Shown here one piece after another: positions 14,601 through 26,770 of a stretch of DNA of 64,000 bases (positions within the stretch are counted from its first letter, which is position 1; each line of letters begins with the position of its first letter). The notes beneath the pieces were generated by a model. That model worked only from the letters and a program-made list of their open reading frames with translations. It searched no databases and had not been told where the DNA came from. The stretch lies in assembly GCA_013400975.1 (NCBI GenBank), contig WBMZ01011923.1, positions 62,001 through 126,000 on the forward strand, read 5' to 3'. The stretch comes from Atrichornis clamosus (lineage: Eukaryota > Chordata > Aves > Passeriformes > Menuridae). The position numbers and the translations under genes are program-made.

Positions 14601-15173
14601 CATGTGTTTCAGTGCTCTCTACAGCCTTTAAAAGAAATCTGAAGGATTGCTTTTGAATATCTCTAATAGAGGAGGATGTGATTTGAAAGGCACTTCTAAA
14701 ACGATCTAGGTAAAAATAAGTGAACTATGCTGGATAATGAAAAGCCTTTGAACTCCAGTGATGCCTCTAGAGTGGTAATGTACACTGTTTGTTTCTATTT
14801 TACTAAATGCATAGTAGCACTTAAATTGCTTTGTTTTAACACCTCCACATAGCACAGGCTCTGTAAAAGGAGAGTTGGCATCACAGTAACTGTTAGCAAG
14901 GGACTCTCAAGTTGCACAGCGTTATCACTGTTATTGTATATTATTATGAGTATACGGATAGGAGGGGACTGTTGGGTCACTGAGTGAGCTCCTCCATAAC
15001 AGCAACAACTGTATTAACTTCGAAATAGTCACAGAAAATGAACTCCACATATTATGGGTTGTAATATGCTTCTTATCAATGTAATATGAATTGATAAACT
15101 GTAATAAAAGATCAGATATTGCAACTAAAATGTGCCATAAAGCAGAGCTGGAGCTATCACTGGAGTCTTAGGC

Positions 15174-15189
15174 CTATGCATTTGCATAG
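15174..15189. promoter_or_regulatory. Palindromic POU/octamer-type site
   Basis: The 16-mer CTATGCATTTGCATAG has 7-bp perfect inverted arms around a central TT. Its core ATGCATTTGCAT differs by one base from the MORE element (ATGCATATGCAT), on which OCT-type POU proteins can bind as dimers, and it contains the single octamer-like half ATTTGCAT. A chance match is possible in AT-rich DNA. The perfect arms make it more notable than a lone octamer. Confidence 0.3.
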
Positions 15190-17044
15190 CATTTATTAGC
15201 CAAAAGTTGTAGATTGGTCTAGAAATTAGACTGTGTATCTCATGATTGCAAAAACCAGTGCAAAAAAACCTCCTAGCGTTCTCACTGGACTATAAGGCAG
15301 TGGCATGGTAGAGAGTTTCCTTCCACTCCAAGTTTTTGTAAATGATTTAACATCAAACATGAGCAGGTCGCAGCACTTAGGCTGCTGTCCATATAATTGC
15401 AGTAAGAACAGTGGCACACGGAGTGGTCCCTTCCCTGGCATCTCAGAGCTTTGTGTGCCTTCTGCATGTGTTCAAACCCGTGCTCTCCCACCCCGCGGGA
15501 GGAAAACATGGAGGCCAGAACATAAAATAGAATTTTATCTCACAACAGGTTTACTCTAAAAAACTAGAGAGAAGGTTGAGAAAAGTGTTTGACAGTGGTC
15601 CTTCCTCAGCTCCAGGTTTGACAATAGCTGCAAGGCTAGACTGGAGTCCTCTGTCCTCTGCTTCCACCGTTTCTGAGCTCTTACAGCCTAGTTTTTCTGT
15701 CTCTGCAACTGTTTCACTAAGCTTACCTGACTTTGTACTGCATACCTATCCCAAAAACAGGCTTACCTTCCCATCTCCTTGCTTGAGCAATCAGTGTCTC
15801 TGTTGAGGAGAGGATGAAAGTACGGAGTGGGAGGCTTGTGATGACAGCAAATCAAGTGCTCTCACACACTGGAGTAAATACAGAGAGTTTTTGCTTGGGC
15901 TCTGCATAGGTGCTACCAAGGTCAAAACACTGTTCATTTGTAAATCTGTCCTGACGCACACACAGATGCCTACTGAGCACCCAAATCATATGGAGATGAA
16001 ATGGAAACAAATCTGCTTCCTAGCTTCTCAAACATAAAGTTAGCAGATGTGTGTATGTTTCTTCCTCATGCTGCAAAATCCCTTATGACTGCTCAGGACA
16101 AAGTTACAGATACTTGCTGCCTTTTGAAGTCAGTCTTTGTTTTCTCCTTCCTTTTGAACTTTTTCTGTATTGCTATTTTTTACCTACTGGATGAAAAAGT
16201 GACCAAAAAAAAGATATTTTCTTCATCTTTGCCTTGGAAGTGTGACAGATAGGGGCTCTTGAGCCTCTACACCATTGCTAAATTATGATACATTATTGCT
16301 TCCATTGCTTTGCTCTCATTCTCCTGCTAGAAGGATAGGGAGATTAGGAGAAAACAAAGGGTCAGGCTGCTTTCGGAGGTGGGAAACCTGAGGAAGGAAG
16401 ACCATCACAAAGAGCAGTAAGAGAAAGGACACATTGTAAAGGGCAAGGAAAGTGTGCCCAGCAGAGGTGAGGCAGGGGGTCTGCACCAGCAGTCGCAGAA
16501 GAGGGATGTAAACACTGAAAGCAGTGCTGAAAGGAAGGTTAAGATGTGTTTGGAGCGTATCACTGGAGGCACAGGCAAGCTTGCCAATCACATTGAAGTG
16601 GTCACACAGCAGAGACGAGTTTAACCTTGGCACATACTGAAGCATTTTCTTAAAGCATTCACTTTTCAAATGAGTGTTCATTTAATGCATAGAAAAAACT
16701 GTGTGTGTACTATAGGTCTCTTCCAAGACAGAGAGCTGGCATGTAGATATTTTGGTTTTTTCCTTCTGGTGAGAGGGAGGCATTTGCCATGACTTCCTTG
16801 AAGCTGTGACCTGTTTCCATGTGGTGTGTGTGACCTGCTTGCTGGTGCCCGTGTGTGCTGTAGGGCTTCTCGGCAGGGCAGGCGCACTGCGCTCCGTCAG
16901 CGCCACAGCTCGAGTTCTCAGGGAAGATTGAAACAAATGGGTGGATGTCTTGCTAAAACACACACTTTTCTCAGGCTGTGGAATTTAAATGAAACTAATG
17001 GTAAAGCCTAGGCATGTCAGAAAACGAAATAACAAGTGAAAGAC

Positions 17045-17071
17045 TATATATAAAGTATACATATATATATA
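17045..17071. repeat. Short AT-rich (TA)n-type low-complexity tract
   Basis: An interrupted TA dinucleotide run with an internal AAAG interruption. It is short, and no function is evident. Confidence 0.8.
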
Positions 17072-20000
17072 GGGAGAGTAAGTATTTTTTAATACGTAAA
17101 AATAATATGTAAAAAGGAGTTATCTTCATGTGCAGCTGGAAGAAGGGAAGACTGAAAGAATGCCTTGAAAGAACAAGGGGAGTGGAGGAGGGGCAGGTAT
17201 AATGTACTTTTTTTTCCTGATGGAAATTAGAGTTAAGAATTTTGCTGTAACTTTTTTGAGCAAGAGCAGCAGCTGATTGATTGTGTTTTAATTAGGTGCA
17301 GTAACACACACATGCTGTGGTTGCATGTCTCTGAAAATTATGCCCTAAATGAACTCACTAGTAGAAAGACTTCTTTTTTAGTGCAGTTAACCAAGCAAAA
17401 CCCAAACACAAAAATACCCTTAATCTTTGTTTATCTGTGGACAATTTAACTCCTAATTTAGTAATGTGGATTAAATTCTGAAGTCATCTTCTGGTGTGGT
17501 ATATGAGCACCTTTTAATTGTTGGGTCACTTCAGTGGTGATTTAGGAATGCAGACTTATTAATTGGATAATTCAGACAGTAGTTAAATCCAGATAAAGTT
17601 TGGGTACCTTGAGCACACGTTGGTTTTAAGACAGGAATTTGACTGCTTTGAGCATGGGCTTTACAAAGTTGTATGTCTTTAGAGAGCACCCATTATTCTA
17701 GAGAAACAACAAAGGCAAGAAGACACTTGCTTTAGTTGATTAAGGTGTTAAAACCAAAACACATTAGTTGAGTAGCATGTTAAATTGTCTACTGAACTTT
17801 TGGGAAACCATTTTTACTCTTTTCGACACTGGAAAAAAAGTAAGATGACTTTTTTTCATTTTGGAGGGATTTATAGTTTTCATAACACAGCATTCTCCAA
17901 CAATACCACCATGCTATTTTGTTCCCTCTAAAGATGATTTGGAAATGTAAATCTATATTTTTAAAAATAAATCTGATCATACTAAATTGAACATCAGTAG
18001 TTTCCACAGGAACTGTGGTCTTGTCCATTAAAGTAGACATGAAGAGTTTTTTTGAGTATTTTCTTTCCATATCCAGAACTCTTCATTCAAGAGATGAAGA
18101 AGTTAAAGCTTGTCAAGCTGTGGAATTCCCATCAGAATTTTAAGAAGTAGGCTAAAAATTTGTAAACATCTTGCAGAAGAGATTTTAAATGTAAATAATT
18201 ATGTCAAGATTTTACATGAAAGTTACGCTGAGGAGCAGAAGCGTTGAGCTCTTGGTGCAACCATAGCTTTCAGGCTGTCGGCTCATGCATTCCTTGCCTT
18301 GCTTATGGCAGTGAGTGGCTGATGAAATGGGGATGATCTCGCAGGACATGGGTGGAGTTTTGGATTCAACAGGTGTATCCAGCCAGCCTGGAAGCTTGCC
18401 TGTGGTTTGTCAGATGCTGTGCTAGTCTTGGTAACATTTTACTTGTAGTGAATCAACTTCAAATTTAGACAATCCTCAAACAAGTCCTTCATATGTGTAT
18501 TTCCTATGTATTGTGTGTAAATAGAGGAGCAAAGAATGTGTCGGTAATGGAGAGAGAATGTCTTTCAGTGACTCCTCAGGTGTATGAACCTGGTGTTTGC
18601 TTATCCCTGGAATATTTAACAGTAGTGCTGGAAAGAGTCTTCCAGAATTTAAGTATTTTATTAGTTGGGAAGACATTAAAGCAGTTGTTTTCTCATCTTT
18701 GCTTTTACGACATGCAGTTAAAATGAAAAAGTAGAATCCCTCCCCCTCCTCCTGATCCTGCCCTCTGGCAGAAAGGTCAGTAGATGTTTGTGATCTCTGT
18801 CATTTGTATCTAAATTCAGCTGGCATTCTCTGTTGACTTGTAAATTTGTAATGCATCACAAGTTCATAAACGACAACAGCAATATAACATGGCATAGAGG
18901 CCTAAATGAAAAGGGATTTGCAATGTCAGCTTTATTAACATGTAAGCTTCTCTGTAATATTTGTGGTAGCTGATACTGCGTGTCTTTCCAATATTTTGAT
19001 TCTCATTGTCAGGAAATGTAGCTTGTGATTTTTATCTGATTCAGTACTTTGATTATAAATTATGAAACAATTAATTTCTAGTGAGTGCTACAGGGGAAGT
19101 CATATTTCCAATGTATTTGCTCTTGGAAGCAAAGGCCCCCTACTAATGGTCCCAGTTTTATTAGCTGGTTAAAAACAAGCTTTTAAAATATACAATTCTC
19201 TTTTAGAAAAGTTATTTTTCACCCAAATGTAGCTTGTGGAGGTAGAGTGAAGGCTTTGAAATGGAGGATTAAAGATTATTTGTAGAGATCTTACTCCATG
19301 TATTCTAACTTTCTGAGATGTAGAACTCTTTCAAGGATAGAAAATAAATGACTTTTCAGAGGTTGGATGAGAACTAATTCCATGTGTTGCTCTGGGTGGT
19401 AAACATTGATTTCCTCTTCGATTGAAGAAGCTTAGAAAGTGTGAAATCCTCTTTAAGACGAAGAGCTCCTGGTGCATCAGTAGGGCTGGCTTTTTCTGCA
19501 GTTACTACAGTTTACTGCAATGCTTACACTGTTGTGAGTTGAGCAAGGACTTTTAGCTTTTCTCAGTACATAATTTTGCAGACATTAATGTGGGAAGCAA
19601 AACATCTTTCTTGTGCTACACTTTTGGAAGGTGTTCCGCATGTGGCTGTTTTCCAGTTATATTCTTAACTTTAAAATCAATAGATGCTTATCCTCATAAA
19701 CCTCTCATGTAAAAAGATTCATTGATGGTCGTTTATTGAGAACAAATTACAACAATACAGTATTGGGTTTCTAGAGGTAGACAGATAGGTGTCCATCTAA
19801 CATTTTTATTGCCATTTTGTTTTTGCAGATGTCTTTTCTTTTCCTGACACCATACTGAAAAATATATGGGATTAGTAATCCTAATGAGCTAGATGCATTC
19901 CTGAGTGTAAAAAAATCTAGTGATAAGTTTTAGAATTCCAGGAGAAAGAAAATTACTTATTTCCGTTATAACAGCTTGATCTAAAGTCTTAACTTTAACA

Positions 20001-20829
20001 GCAGTTGGTCTCTCAAGTTCTGTTTGGTTCTGCCATAGGTGGTCACCAAACATGTACTTTAGCAGACTTTATAAAAAAATTATCTCAATAAAGCACTGTC
20101 ATTAGTTAATACACTTTATCTTCTGAAGAAGTGATGCCTTTTTCTCAATTTCTGTACAGTCAGATAATACCAAAACAAGAGCTCTAGTGATGATGGATGC
20201 ATATATAATATTCTTTTGACATCTCCTTAATGAAGGCTGTCAGAATACTTCCTTTCTGTGGACATAATCAAATGCCTGGATTCACTTGAGGTATAGAGAA
20301 TCCAAAGTCAAGTCTATCCTCATCTTTATCAAGAAATAGAAAAATTAATGTACAATGAACGCAGTGCAATTGTATTCAGAATCCCTGTTTTTCCAGGTTA
20401 TAGAAAGACTGAAGCACTGGATTTTTTGGTGCCTATCAAAATGTTCAACTCTTAAATTTGTTAACAGCATGTTCACTTTAACTGCCTTGTATGTGAAGAT
20501 ACATCTGCTCATACATAAACATACATTCTAAGATAAAGCTTTAGACAGAGGTCCTCTGGTGAGGAGGACTGCTCTGTTTGTCTCTGCCAATATAAATTTC
20601 AATAACATGTTTAATAGTATCTGGGTATCGTTTTGTGAGCAGTTTGAGTGTCTGCCATAGGACTATTTTTGGAAATAAAGTAGAAGATTCCTGTCGTAGT
20701 ATTTGTACCTGGAAAAGAGCTGATTCTCCAGTGTGAGTGCAGAAGAGTGCAGAAGCAGGCTGCTTGCTGTACCCATTGAGTCACTCTCAGATGCGGGGAG
20801 ATCGCTCTGGACCAGTAGTACGCAGCACA

Positions 20830-21675
20830 TTCATTAGTGCTTTTCATTCTCTCATCTGGATTATAACTACCAAATTTGCAAATGATGCATACTTGGGAGG
20901 GACTGCAAATACGGTGAAGGACACAGTGAGAATTGAGCATAACCTTGGCACGTTGGAGCAGTGGCTTGGGAGGAAGGTGGGATGACACTACGTAATGAAA
21001 AGTGTTCATTCCTGGACTTTAGAGTAGTAAGAGGCATAAAAGGCATGAACAAGGAGAATAATTTTCTACTGAGTAGTTCTGTAGAAAAAAGATCTGATGT
21101 TAATGTTTAGTCTGTGATCCACCTAGACTGAAGGGTTAGACTTGCAGAAAAGGATGTCAGAGTGTGTACACAAGAAGACTTGTGAAATAATCCCTAAGAC
21201 GTAAATTGATGTGTGGTGTTTTATTCTGGACATACTCCAGGGAGGAGGTGAGGCAGTGGGAGTGCAGAGGAGAACAATGAGAATGATCAGCCTTGGATAA
21301 CTTGATGTCTGGAAGAGAACTGAAATATCTGAGCTGGCTAATCTAAAGAAAAGATGGGAGAGAGGATTTTAAGGATAATCTTCAAACACTTAAAAATCTG
21401 CTGAAAGAAGAAAAGGAGCCTGAACTCCGTGTACAGGGTGGGTAGAAGAAGTGATAAAGAACTCTAAACTGCTCTAGTAAGGTAGATGGAAGTTGGGGAA
21501 ATAGTTCTAACAGGAAGAATTATCATAAATTATGAACTAAATTGGGATATCATGGCATCTTGATTGTTAGATTTCTTTCTCATCTGCTGTTGGGTTCTTC
21601 TCAGGAAAACCATAAACCTTGATTCTTCTGTGCACAATGAATAGACTAGATGACTTTTTATGATTCCTTGTATCC
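20830..21675 (+). mobile_element. CR1 LINE, old 5'-truncated copy, sense
   Basis: CR1 is a non-LTR retrotransposon whose ORF2 encodes an endonuclease and a reverse transcriptase; most copies are dead 5' truncations. Here a frame at 20872-20901 reads KFANDAYLGG, matching the reverse-transcriptase motif that normally reads KFADD. It is followed at 20944-20976 by LGTLEQWLGRK, the usual continuation. The rest of ORF2 downstream is broken by stops and frameshifts but still follows CR1 at the nucleotide level. The copy ends with the typical 3' UTR signature ATAGACTAGATGAC at 21641-21654 and a single TATGATTCC remnant of the terminal repeat at 21659-21667. The 5' limit is approximate. Its heavy decay makes it look older than the copy at 60.8-61.9 kb. 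It is not functional. Confidence 0.85.
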
Positions 21676-21790
21676 TTGGGGGTTTGTGGGTTTGTTAGTT
21701 TGTTAGGGGTTTGGGTTACATTTTTTTGGTTTTGTTTCTTGGGATATTTTTCTTTTGTTTGGCACTTCATGTTGGACTGCAGATCTCTCT
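21676..21790 (+). repeat. GT-rich/T-rich low-complexity tract next to CR1 3' end
   Basis: Directly after the CR1 terminus the + strand becomes a G/T-only style sequence with GGGTTT and TTAGGGG-like pieces, then T-rich. It may be a degenerate simple repeat grown from the element's 3' tail, or pre-existing low-complexity target DNA. It is not a true (TTAGGG)n array. Chance open frames run through it on both strands. Confidence 0.6.
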
Positions 21791-24390
21791 CAAGTCCTCT
21801 TATGGATTTTGTAAACTGTGTATGTCCTTTCAAGTATATAAAATGGCATACTTTAGCCTGCTGGTTCCAAATTTCTCTCAACAATTCTCTGCAAGATCTA
21901 GTAGAAAAAGCAAAAATGCTTTTATTAAGAAAACTGACTCCTGAAGACTATCAAGAATGGGTAATTTTCTTCTATAATGATTTGAGAATTATGACTTGGG
22001 GTCACATCAAAAACTGCAAGCAAATTTGAGAGTGAAATGGTTTCCTTTGTCCCTCTTCCATTTTATCAAACTAGCAATAATGGAGAGCTATTTTAATTTT
22101 TCATATTTCACTTTTTAATTTGATCTATTAAATGAATTTTAAATATAAACTAGCTTCCTGTACATACTTAAGATTGTTTTAGAGTCTGAATATCTTTGGC
22201 ACGTTTGATGTAAGTGGAAAATTGTATAGAAATTTCCTTAATATCTCTTCTGTTTTGCTTTTTACTGCTGACCTCATCGTTCAAATACACATAGCACATG
22301 CCCAGCTGATATAACTTAATTATGTTCCATTTACATAACTTAATTATTAAACACCAGTTTTTAGAGATGTGTTTTCTGTGCTTCCTCAAGCGCTGTTGCT
22401 GACTTAAAGGAACAGCTGTATGGAAGAATACAGTTTCAAAAAGACGTTCTTTAAAAATAACACATTTGGTTTTACTTTCTTTTACCCCCTTTTCTTTCTG
22501 GGATCCTTTTCTGTCTGCATTTCAATTAAGTCAGTAAAATACTACTTTAAAACCAAAACAAGTAAACTTAAGCAATAAAAACCAGAACATAAAGGTGTGC
22601 TTGCCTAAAATTTATTTAAAATACTCTCAGAAGTTAGACCTTAGGGTGTTCAGGAAATGTGACTGTATAATAACAGGGAAAATTTTTTTCCCTGCTCAGC
22701 AGAGACTCCATTCAATGGTTGTCTGAACATAGTGCTGTGAGTGGCAGGCTGAAAAGTTTGCTGCAAGCACTGGAAGACCACGGGTCATCTGTTGTGCATC
22801 TGAATGGGCAAGAAGTTTTGTGGGATGGAATTAGATTGCTTGGGAACTGGAGAGCTGAGTGGTGTGTACGTGTAGCCATTGCCCTTATATAAATGTTCAT
22901 CCCTGCCTTCCTTCTGTGCTCAGTGAGGCACTTCACAAGGGTGATTCAGAACTTGGTGTGAATCATCTTCTGGAGGTCCTGTTTGTGTAGGAAGATAAGG
23001 AAAATTGTGCCTTTCATTCAGGGATTCAGTCAGCTGCTTAAAACTGGTCTGGATAGATCTAAGCCAGTGTCCCTGCATCTTTGAAAAGTAAAGAACTAAA
23101 GAACGAATGAGAAATCACATTCATGTTACTAAGTCTGTTGGATCTGTTTCAGGACACGAGATGACCTTTTCCCCTAAGACACCAGAGAGCTGAGACCCCT
23201 GTCCCGTTCTGTGTGCGTGCCTGGGGGGTGTGTCAGGCCACGTTCCCGGCTTTAGACAGGCACAACAGTTGCCTTTGAGAGCCTAAAATGGTTCATGTGG
23301 GCAAAAATCCCAGATAGGAAACCTATTCACAGCAAGCGAATGCTTAGTATAGTAAGTAAGTGGGCTTACTACTTACTATAGTAAAATAAATAAATGTATA
23401 GCTACACATTCATCAGCCATTCCCTGCTCCATGAATGCCCCCTCCCCTCATTTCTGGAATCTTTATTTGGGAGAGGAGTATGGTCATACACACACATTCT
23501 TCCATCCCTAGAGAATGGTTCTGCTTCTCATGAAGCAGGAGAGCAGTTCTGATCACTGCTGTGGTGGTGTTATGAGCACATCTGAGCTGAAAACAAAGAC
23601 AACCTAAAATAATTTTTTTAAACACAAAGAATGTTTCTGAGCCTGTATTTTGACTATTTATTCCTAGAATACCTTCCATTTTAAAGCAAAAAGTTCATAA
23701 TGAAAATGTTGATAATTTTTCTGAAATTATTTTGCTTAGGAGTTGGTTTTATTCCAGGAGGAAAGATAAATTCAGATGTTTTTCTTCCTCACGGATTCAT
23801 TTTTTCCTATCCATTCACTAACTACAGCAGAAATACTTGCTCTTCTTTGTTAGGTGTGTCCTTTTGGACTGCATTTTATAGGCTGTGTTCAGGCTAAATT
23901 TAGAGGGAGCTTCACCATTCATTGCAGCCCTGTAATTATAACTGCAGCAACCTCAAAATTGATTCAACTAAATTAAAACCCAGATTGCTTCTGCTGCTAA
24001 AACTCGTTTGGATCACCTGAGTATTTTTTTCAGTTAGTGATGCTTCTGAAATTTGAGAACTTTTGGTTTTGAAGAAGTGGGAGAAAAATAGCCCAGCTGA
24101 GCTGCGACATTAGAAACCTCTCTTAGTCTATTTCTGATTATTTCCCCCTGCTCCCACTATTTGTATTTTTTTTTATCCAGTCCTGACCCCCTATGGCAAA
24201 GTGCTTTAGCCGTGCTGATGAGAAGACGTCAATAATTCAGATCACATTATGCTGGCAATTCAATCAAATAGAAAGTTACCTATGTTTCAGAAACATTATG
24301 TAGGAAGTTAATTTGAAAGAGCAGCTGAATGCCTCCTGGAAAATTTGGAGAGTTTTTTAGTACCCATTTTGCTTGCTTGCTCTTATCGTA
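21791..24390. other. Unique non-coding DNA, no gene found
   Basis: There is no supportable gene. The segment contains a GC-richer patch with several CpGs around 23180-23280. It also contains a small perfect 11-bp inverted repeat at 23348-23358 and 23370-23380 (TATAGTAAGTA and its complement). Open frames here are all under 90 codons once the low-complexity tract is excluded. Confidence 0.6.
23348..23380. repeat. Small inverted repeat (11-bp arms)
   Basis: TATAGTAAGTA at 23348-23358 is matched perfectly by its complement at 23370-23380, with an 11-nt spacer. It is AT-rich and could be chance. It is recorded as a minor hairpin. Confidence 0.7.
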
Positions 24391-24690
24391 TATATTCTGA
24401 ATTTCTCTAACCTTGTTCTTGATGACAAAAGACATTTGCATGAAAACAGGATCTTTGTTTCTTAAGTGTTCATCTGTTCCTGCTGTTTATTTCCAACCTA
24501 AAGTCATAATCCTCTGTTTGTGGCATCACAATTGGTTGCAGTGGAAATTATTATGTCATCACAAACAGAGGATTATTACTTCAGGTGGGGGGATAAGCAG
24601 CAGGAACAGATGAACTCTTAAAAGCAAAAATGCTGTTTCATGTAAATGTCCTTGGTAATAAAGAAAAAGGGAAGTGAAATACAGAAAACC
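24391..24690. repeat. Long imperfect palindrome (fold-back element, ~130-bp arms)
   Basis: The left arm, about 24391-24522, is the inverted complement of the right arm, about 24560-24690, around a 37-nt loop centred near 24541. Two blocks pair perfectly: 24468-24485 with 24598-24615 (18 bp, containing CATCTGTTCCTGCTG), and 24506-24522 with 24560-24576 (17 bp, containing ATCCTCTGTTTGTG). Aligning the inner 100 bp by hand gives roughly 80-85% identity with only a few one-base gaps. Pairing continues outward through CCTT.TTCTT (24411-24420) and TTCTG.ATTTC before fading. Full-length inverted arms of this size suit a fold-back MITE or an ancient palindromic DNA-transposon relic. If transcribed, it would form a long double-stranded RNA hairpin. 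Several arm differences are T opposite G, which still pair in + strand RNA. I do not recognise the family, see no clear target-site duplication, and found no second copy in the window. Confidence 0.85.
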
Positions 24691-26509
24691 AGAAAATTGG
24701 TATGGGCAGACTTGTGTCTGAACAGTAGGGCAGCAGATTTTCCTTCAGGCAGGAACAGCTATTTTAAATTAGGGACATATCCATATAGAATTTGTGCTTT
24801 TAAATATTTTCCCCTCAATTAAAAAAAACTGTAAATACTGATGTTGCTACTCAAATACTGAGATTACTACTTTGTTCAGGTAGAGACTTTTCATATTTGT
24901 CAAGCATTCTTTTAATCATTTGTGCATCTGTTTGTCAAGTCACTTCTAATCTTAAGGGAGTTTCCTTTTTTGTGCCATCTGATAGGATTTTCAAGCCCAA
25001 GCCCCACCATTTGGAATGGAGCATCTGCCCTGTATGAAGCAGGGTGACCATGCTGGAAACTCATCTAAATCACACTGCTGAGCCAATCAGTCAAATGCTT
25101 TTCACAGGCTGCTTCCATTTAAAACCACAAGCAGCAAGCTGACATTTCTCTTCAGCATCATAAGATAGAAAGCTCTGAAATACCCAGAAGCAATCTCAGC
25201 TTGTACCTTATTTGGGTTTATCCAAGCTTTTTCCCCCACCCCCTCCATGTTGCAGCTGCTGTGTTCTTTAGTAAAAGGAGGTTAAAAAAATTATTGGTGC
25301 AAACCAAAAGGTTTATAAGAACAGAAGCTAAAATAACGCATAGAAATGAGGGTAGGGAAAGATTAGTAACAACGCTTATTGTCTGCTTTCTGTGGTAGCA
25401 GCCAATTTGACTTGCTTTCATTAAAATTCGCCTTGTTAGCTTGGGTGATGTGTTAGGGTGATGGACTATTTGATGTCTGAGAAGTGGTGAGAAGTTAGCT
25501 GTCTAATGATGGACTAATTAGAAAGCCCATCCTGGCAGGATCCATGGAAATTGATTTGCACAGTGCCATTTTTGCTAATGACAGTCATGAATACGTTTGC
25601 AGTCCTTTACTTACTCTTCCTACCCACAGCTAATGAAAGAGAGGCAATCATTAAGAGCTCAGCCACAATCTACCGGAAGTTTCCTTTGCCTTGTAGGAAT
25701 AGCATACTTACAGAACTTCAGTTTTAGCTAGTACTCCTCATATAGAAGTGTCACATGTCAGCCTCCTATAAAATGAGTGTGTTTTCTAATTCATCTCTCT
25801 TTGAGTTATCCTCACTGAATAGAGACTCGGTGCCCTCTCTGTGCTATATACAGGAGATGACCATCACTGCATGGGACTAGAAAAAACCATAAATATGTAG
25901 TCTGAATAAAATTAAAATTAATTAGACAATTTTTCCTACAAGGGCATAACATGTCCATCCACAACTAGGTCAAGCATTTTTAATATTTATCAGTCTAAGG
26001 CAAACAAAACGTATTACTTTTAGTATCTCCTCTTATGATTCTATTTACCCAATTGGTTTCAGATGTCTTCAATCTGCCCAGATGGTATTTGCCCAGCCAG
26101 GTCCATATGGCTCAGTATTCACAAACTAGAATTTTTTGCACAAAGATCTCCTGAATAAAATATGACAGTCAATGCAGTGTGGCTACCCATAAGTACATCC
26201 TTCTTTGTCCAAAGGGCTCTAGCTTTCTAACACCTTCCGAGCTTCCCAAGGCCTTCTCTGGTCAATAATTATCTGGCATTGCATTGCTTTTCTCTTTAAC
26301 GTACATAACTCCTGTGAATTTTGCCATAATTTTTTAAAAAAAAACGGACTTTTAAAATTGTGCCTTTACTTAGCTCTTTTAGGTGCTTTCTGACAGATGT
26401 AAGCAGTAGCTGGGGGTATTGCGTTTGGTTCCAGGAGTTAGCTGTACCAAAGTACTCATATGGTTTCAGTGAAATGTATGTCCTATAAAAGCTGTCAGGC
26501 AAAGGTGGA

Positions 26510-26770
26510 GTTTAAGAAGGAGAAGTGAAAAGTCTAAGTTGACAAGCAACCAGGAGTTGAAAGTAAGAAGGCAAGCAAGGGAATGCTAAAACATCACTGT
26601 AGGCAGCAATGAAGGAGTCAGGGCCTGAGGATGTGCAGTGAGGACTAAAAAGAAGGGGAATGGATAGCTTGAAGCCACTGATATTTGGATGGATTAGAAG
26701 AAGGGACAGCAGAGGAATCAGAGTGAGTTATCAGAAGACAAAATAAGAATGGAGAAGGAATGAGGAAGGT
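26510..26770 (+). repeat. Purine-rich (GA-type) tract
   Basis: The + strand is visibly dominated by A and G, with many AAG, GAG and GGA words, but it is not a regular tandem repeat. Such tracts have triplex or nucleosome-positioning potential. I claim no specific function. Confidence 0.5.

Larger units (their letters stand above)
1..20829. other. Unique non-coding DNA, no gene found
   Basis: This stretch holds no frame that I can support as a gene. The longest open frames are a 136-codon one on the minus strand at 13965-14375 and a 121-codon one at 16316-16681. Neither has a recognisable domain, and both have the irregular composition of chance frames. The DNA is AT-rich with scattered T-rich and T/G-rich low-complexity runs (for example 13385-13430). 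Small sub-features within it (E-box cluster, POU-type palindrome, short duplication, AT repeat) are listed separately. I see no CR1 fragment here that I could delimit. An intron or an intergenic desert would look the same at this level. Confidence 0.6.

Noticed and set aside
18155..18200. TGTAAACATCTTGCAG, resembling the miR-30 seed region
   Set aside because: Only the first ten bases agree with the miR-30 family, and the flanks do not fold back into a miRNA precursor.
21679..21725. TTAGGGG/GGGTTTGGGTT words, considered as an interstitial telomere repeat
   Set aside because: There is no regular TTAGGG periodicity; it is irregular GT-rich low-complexity DNA.
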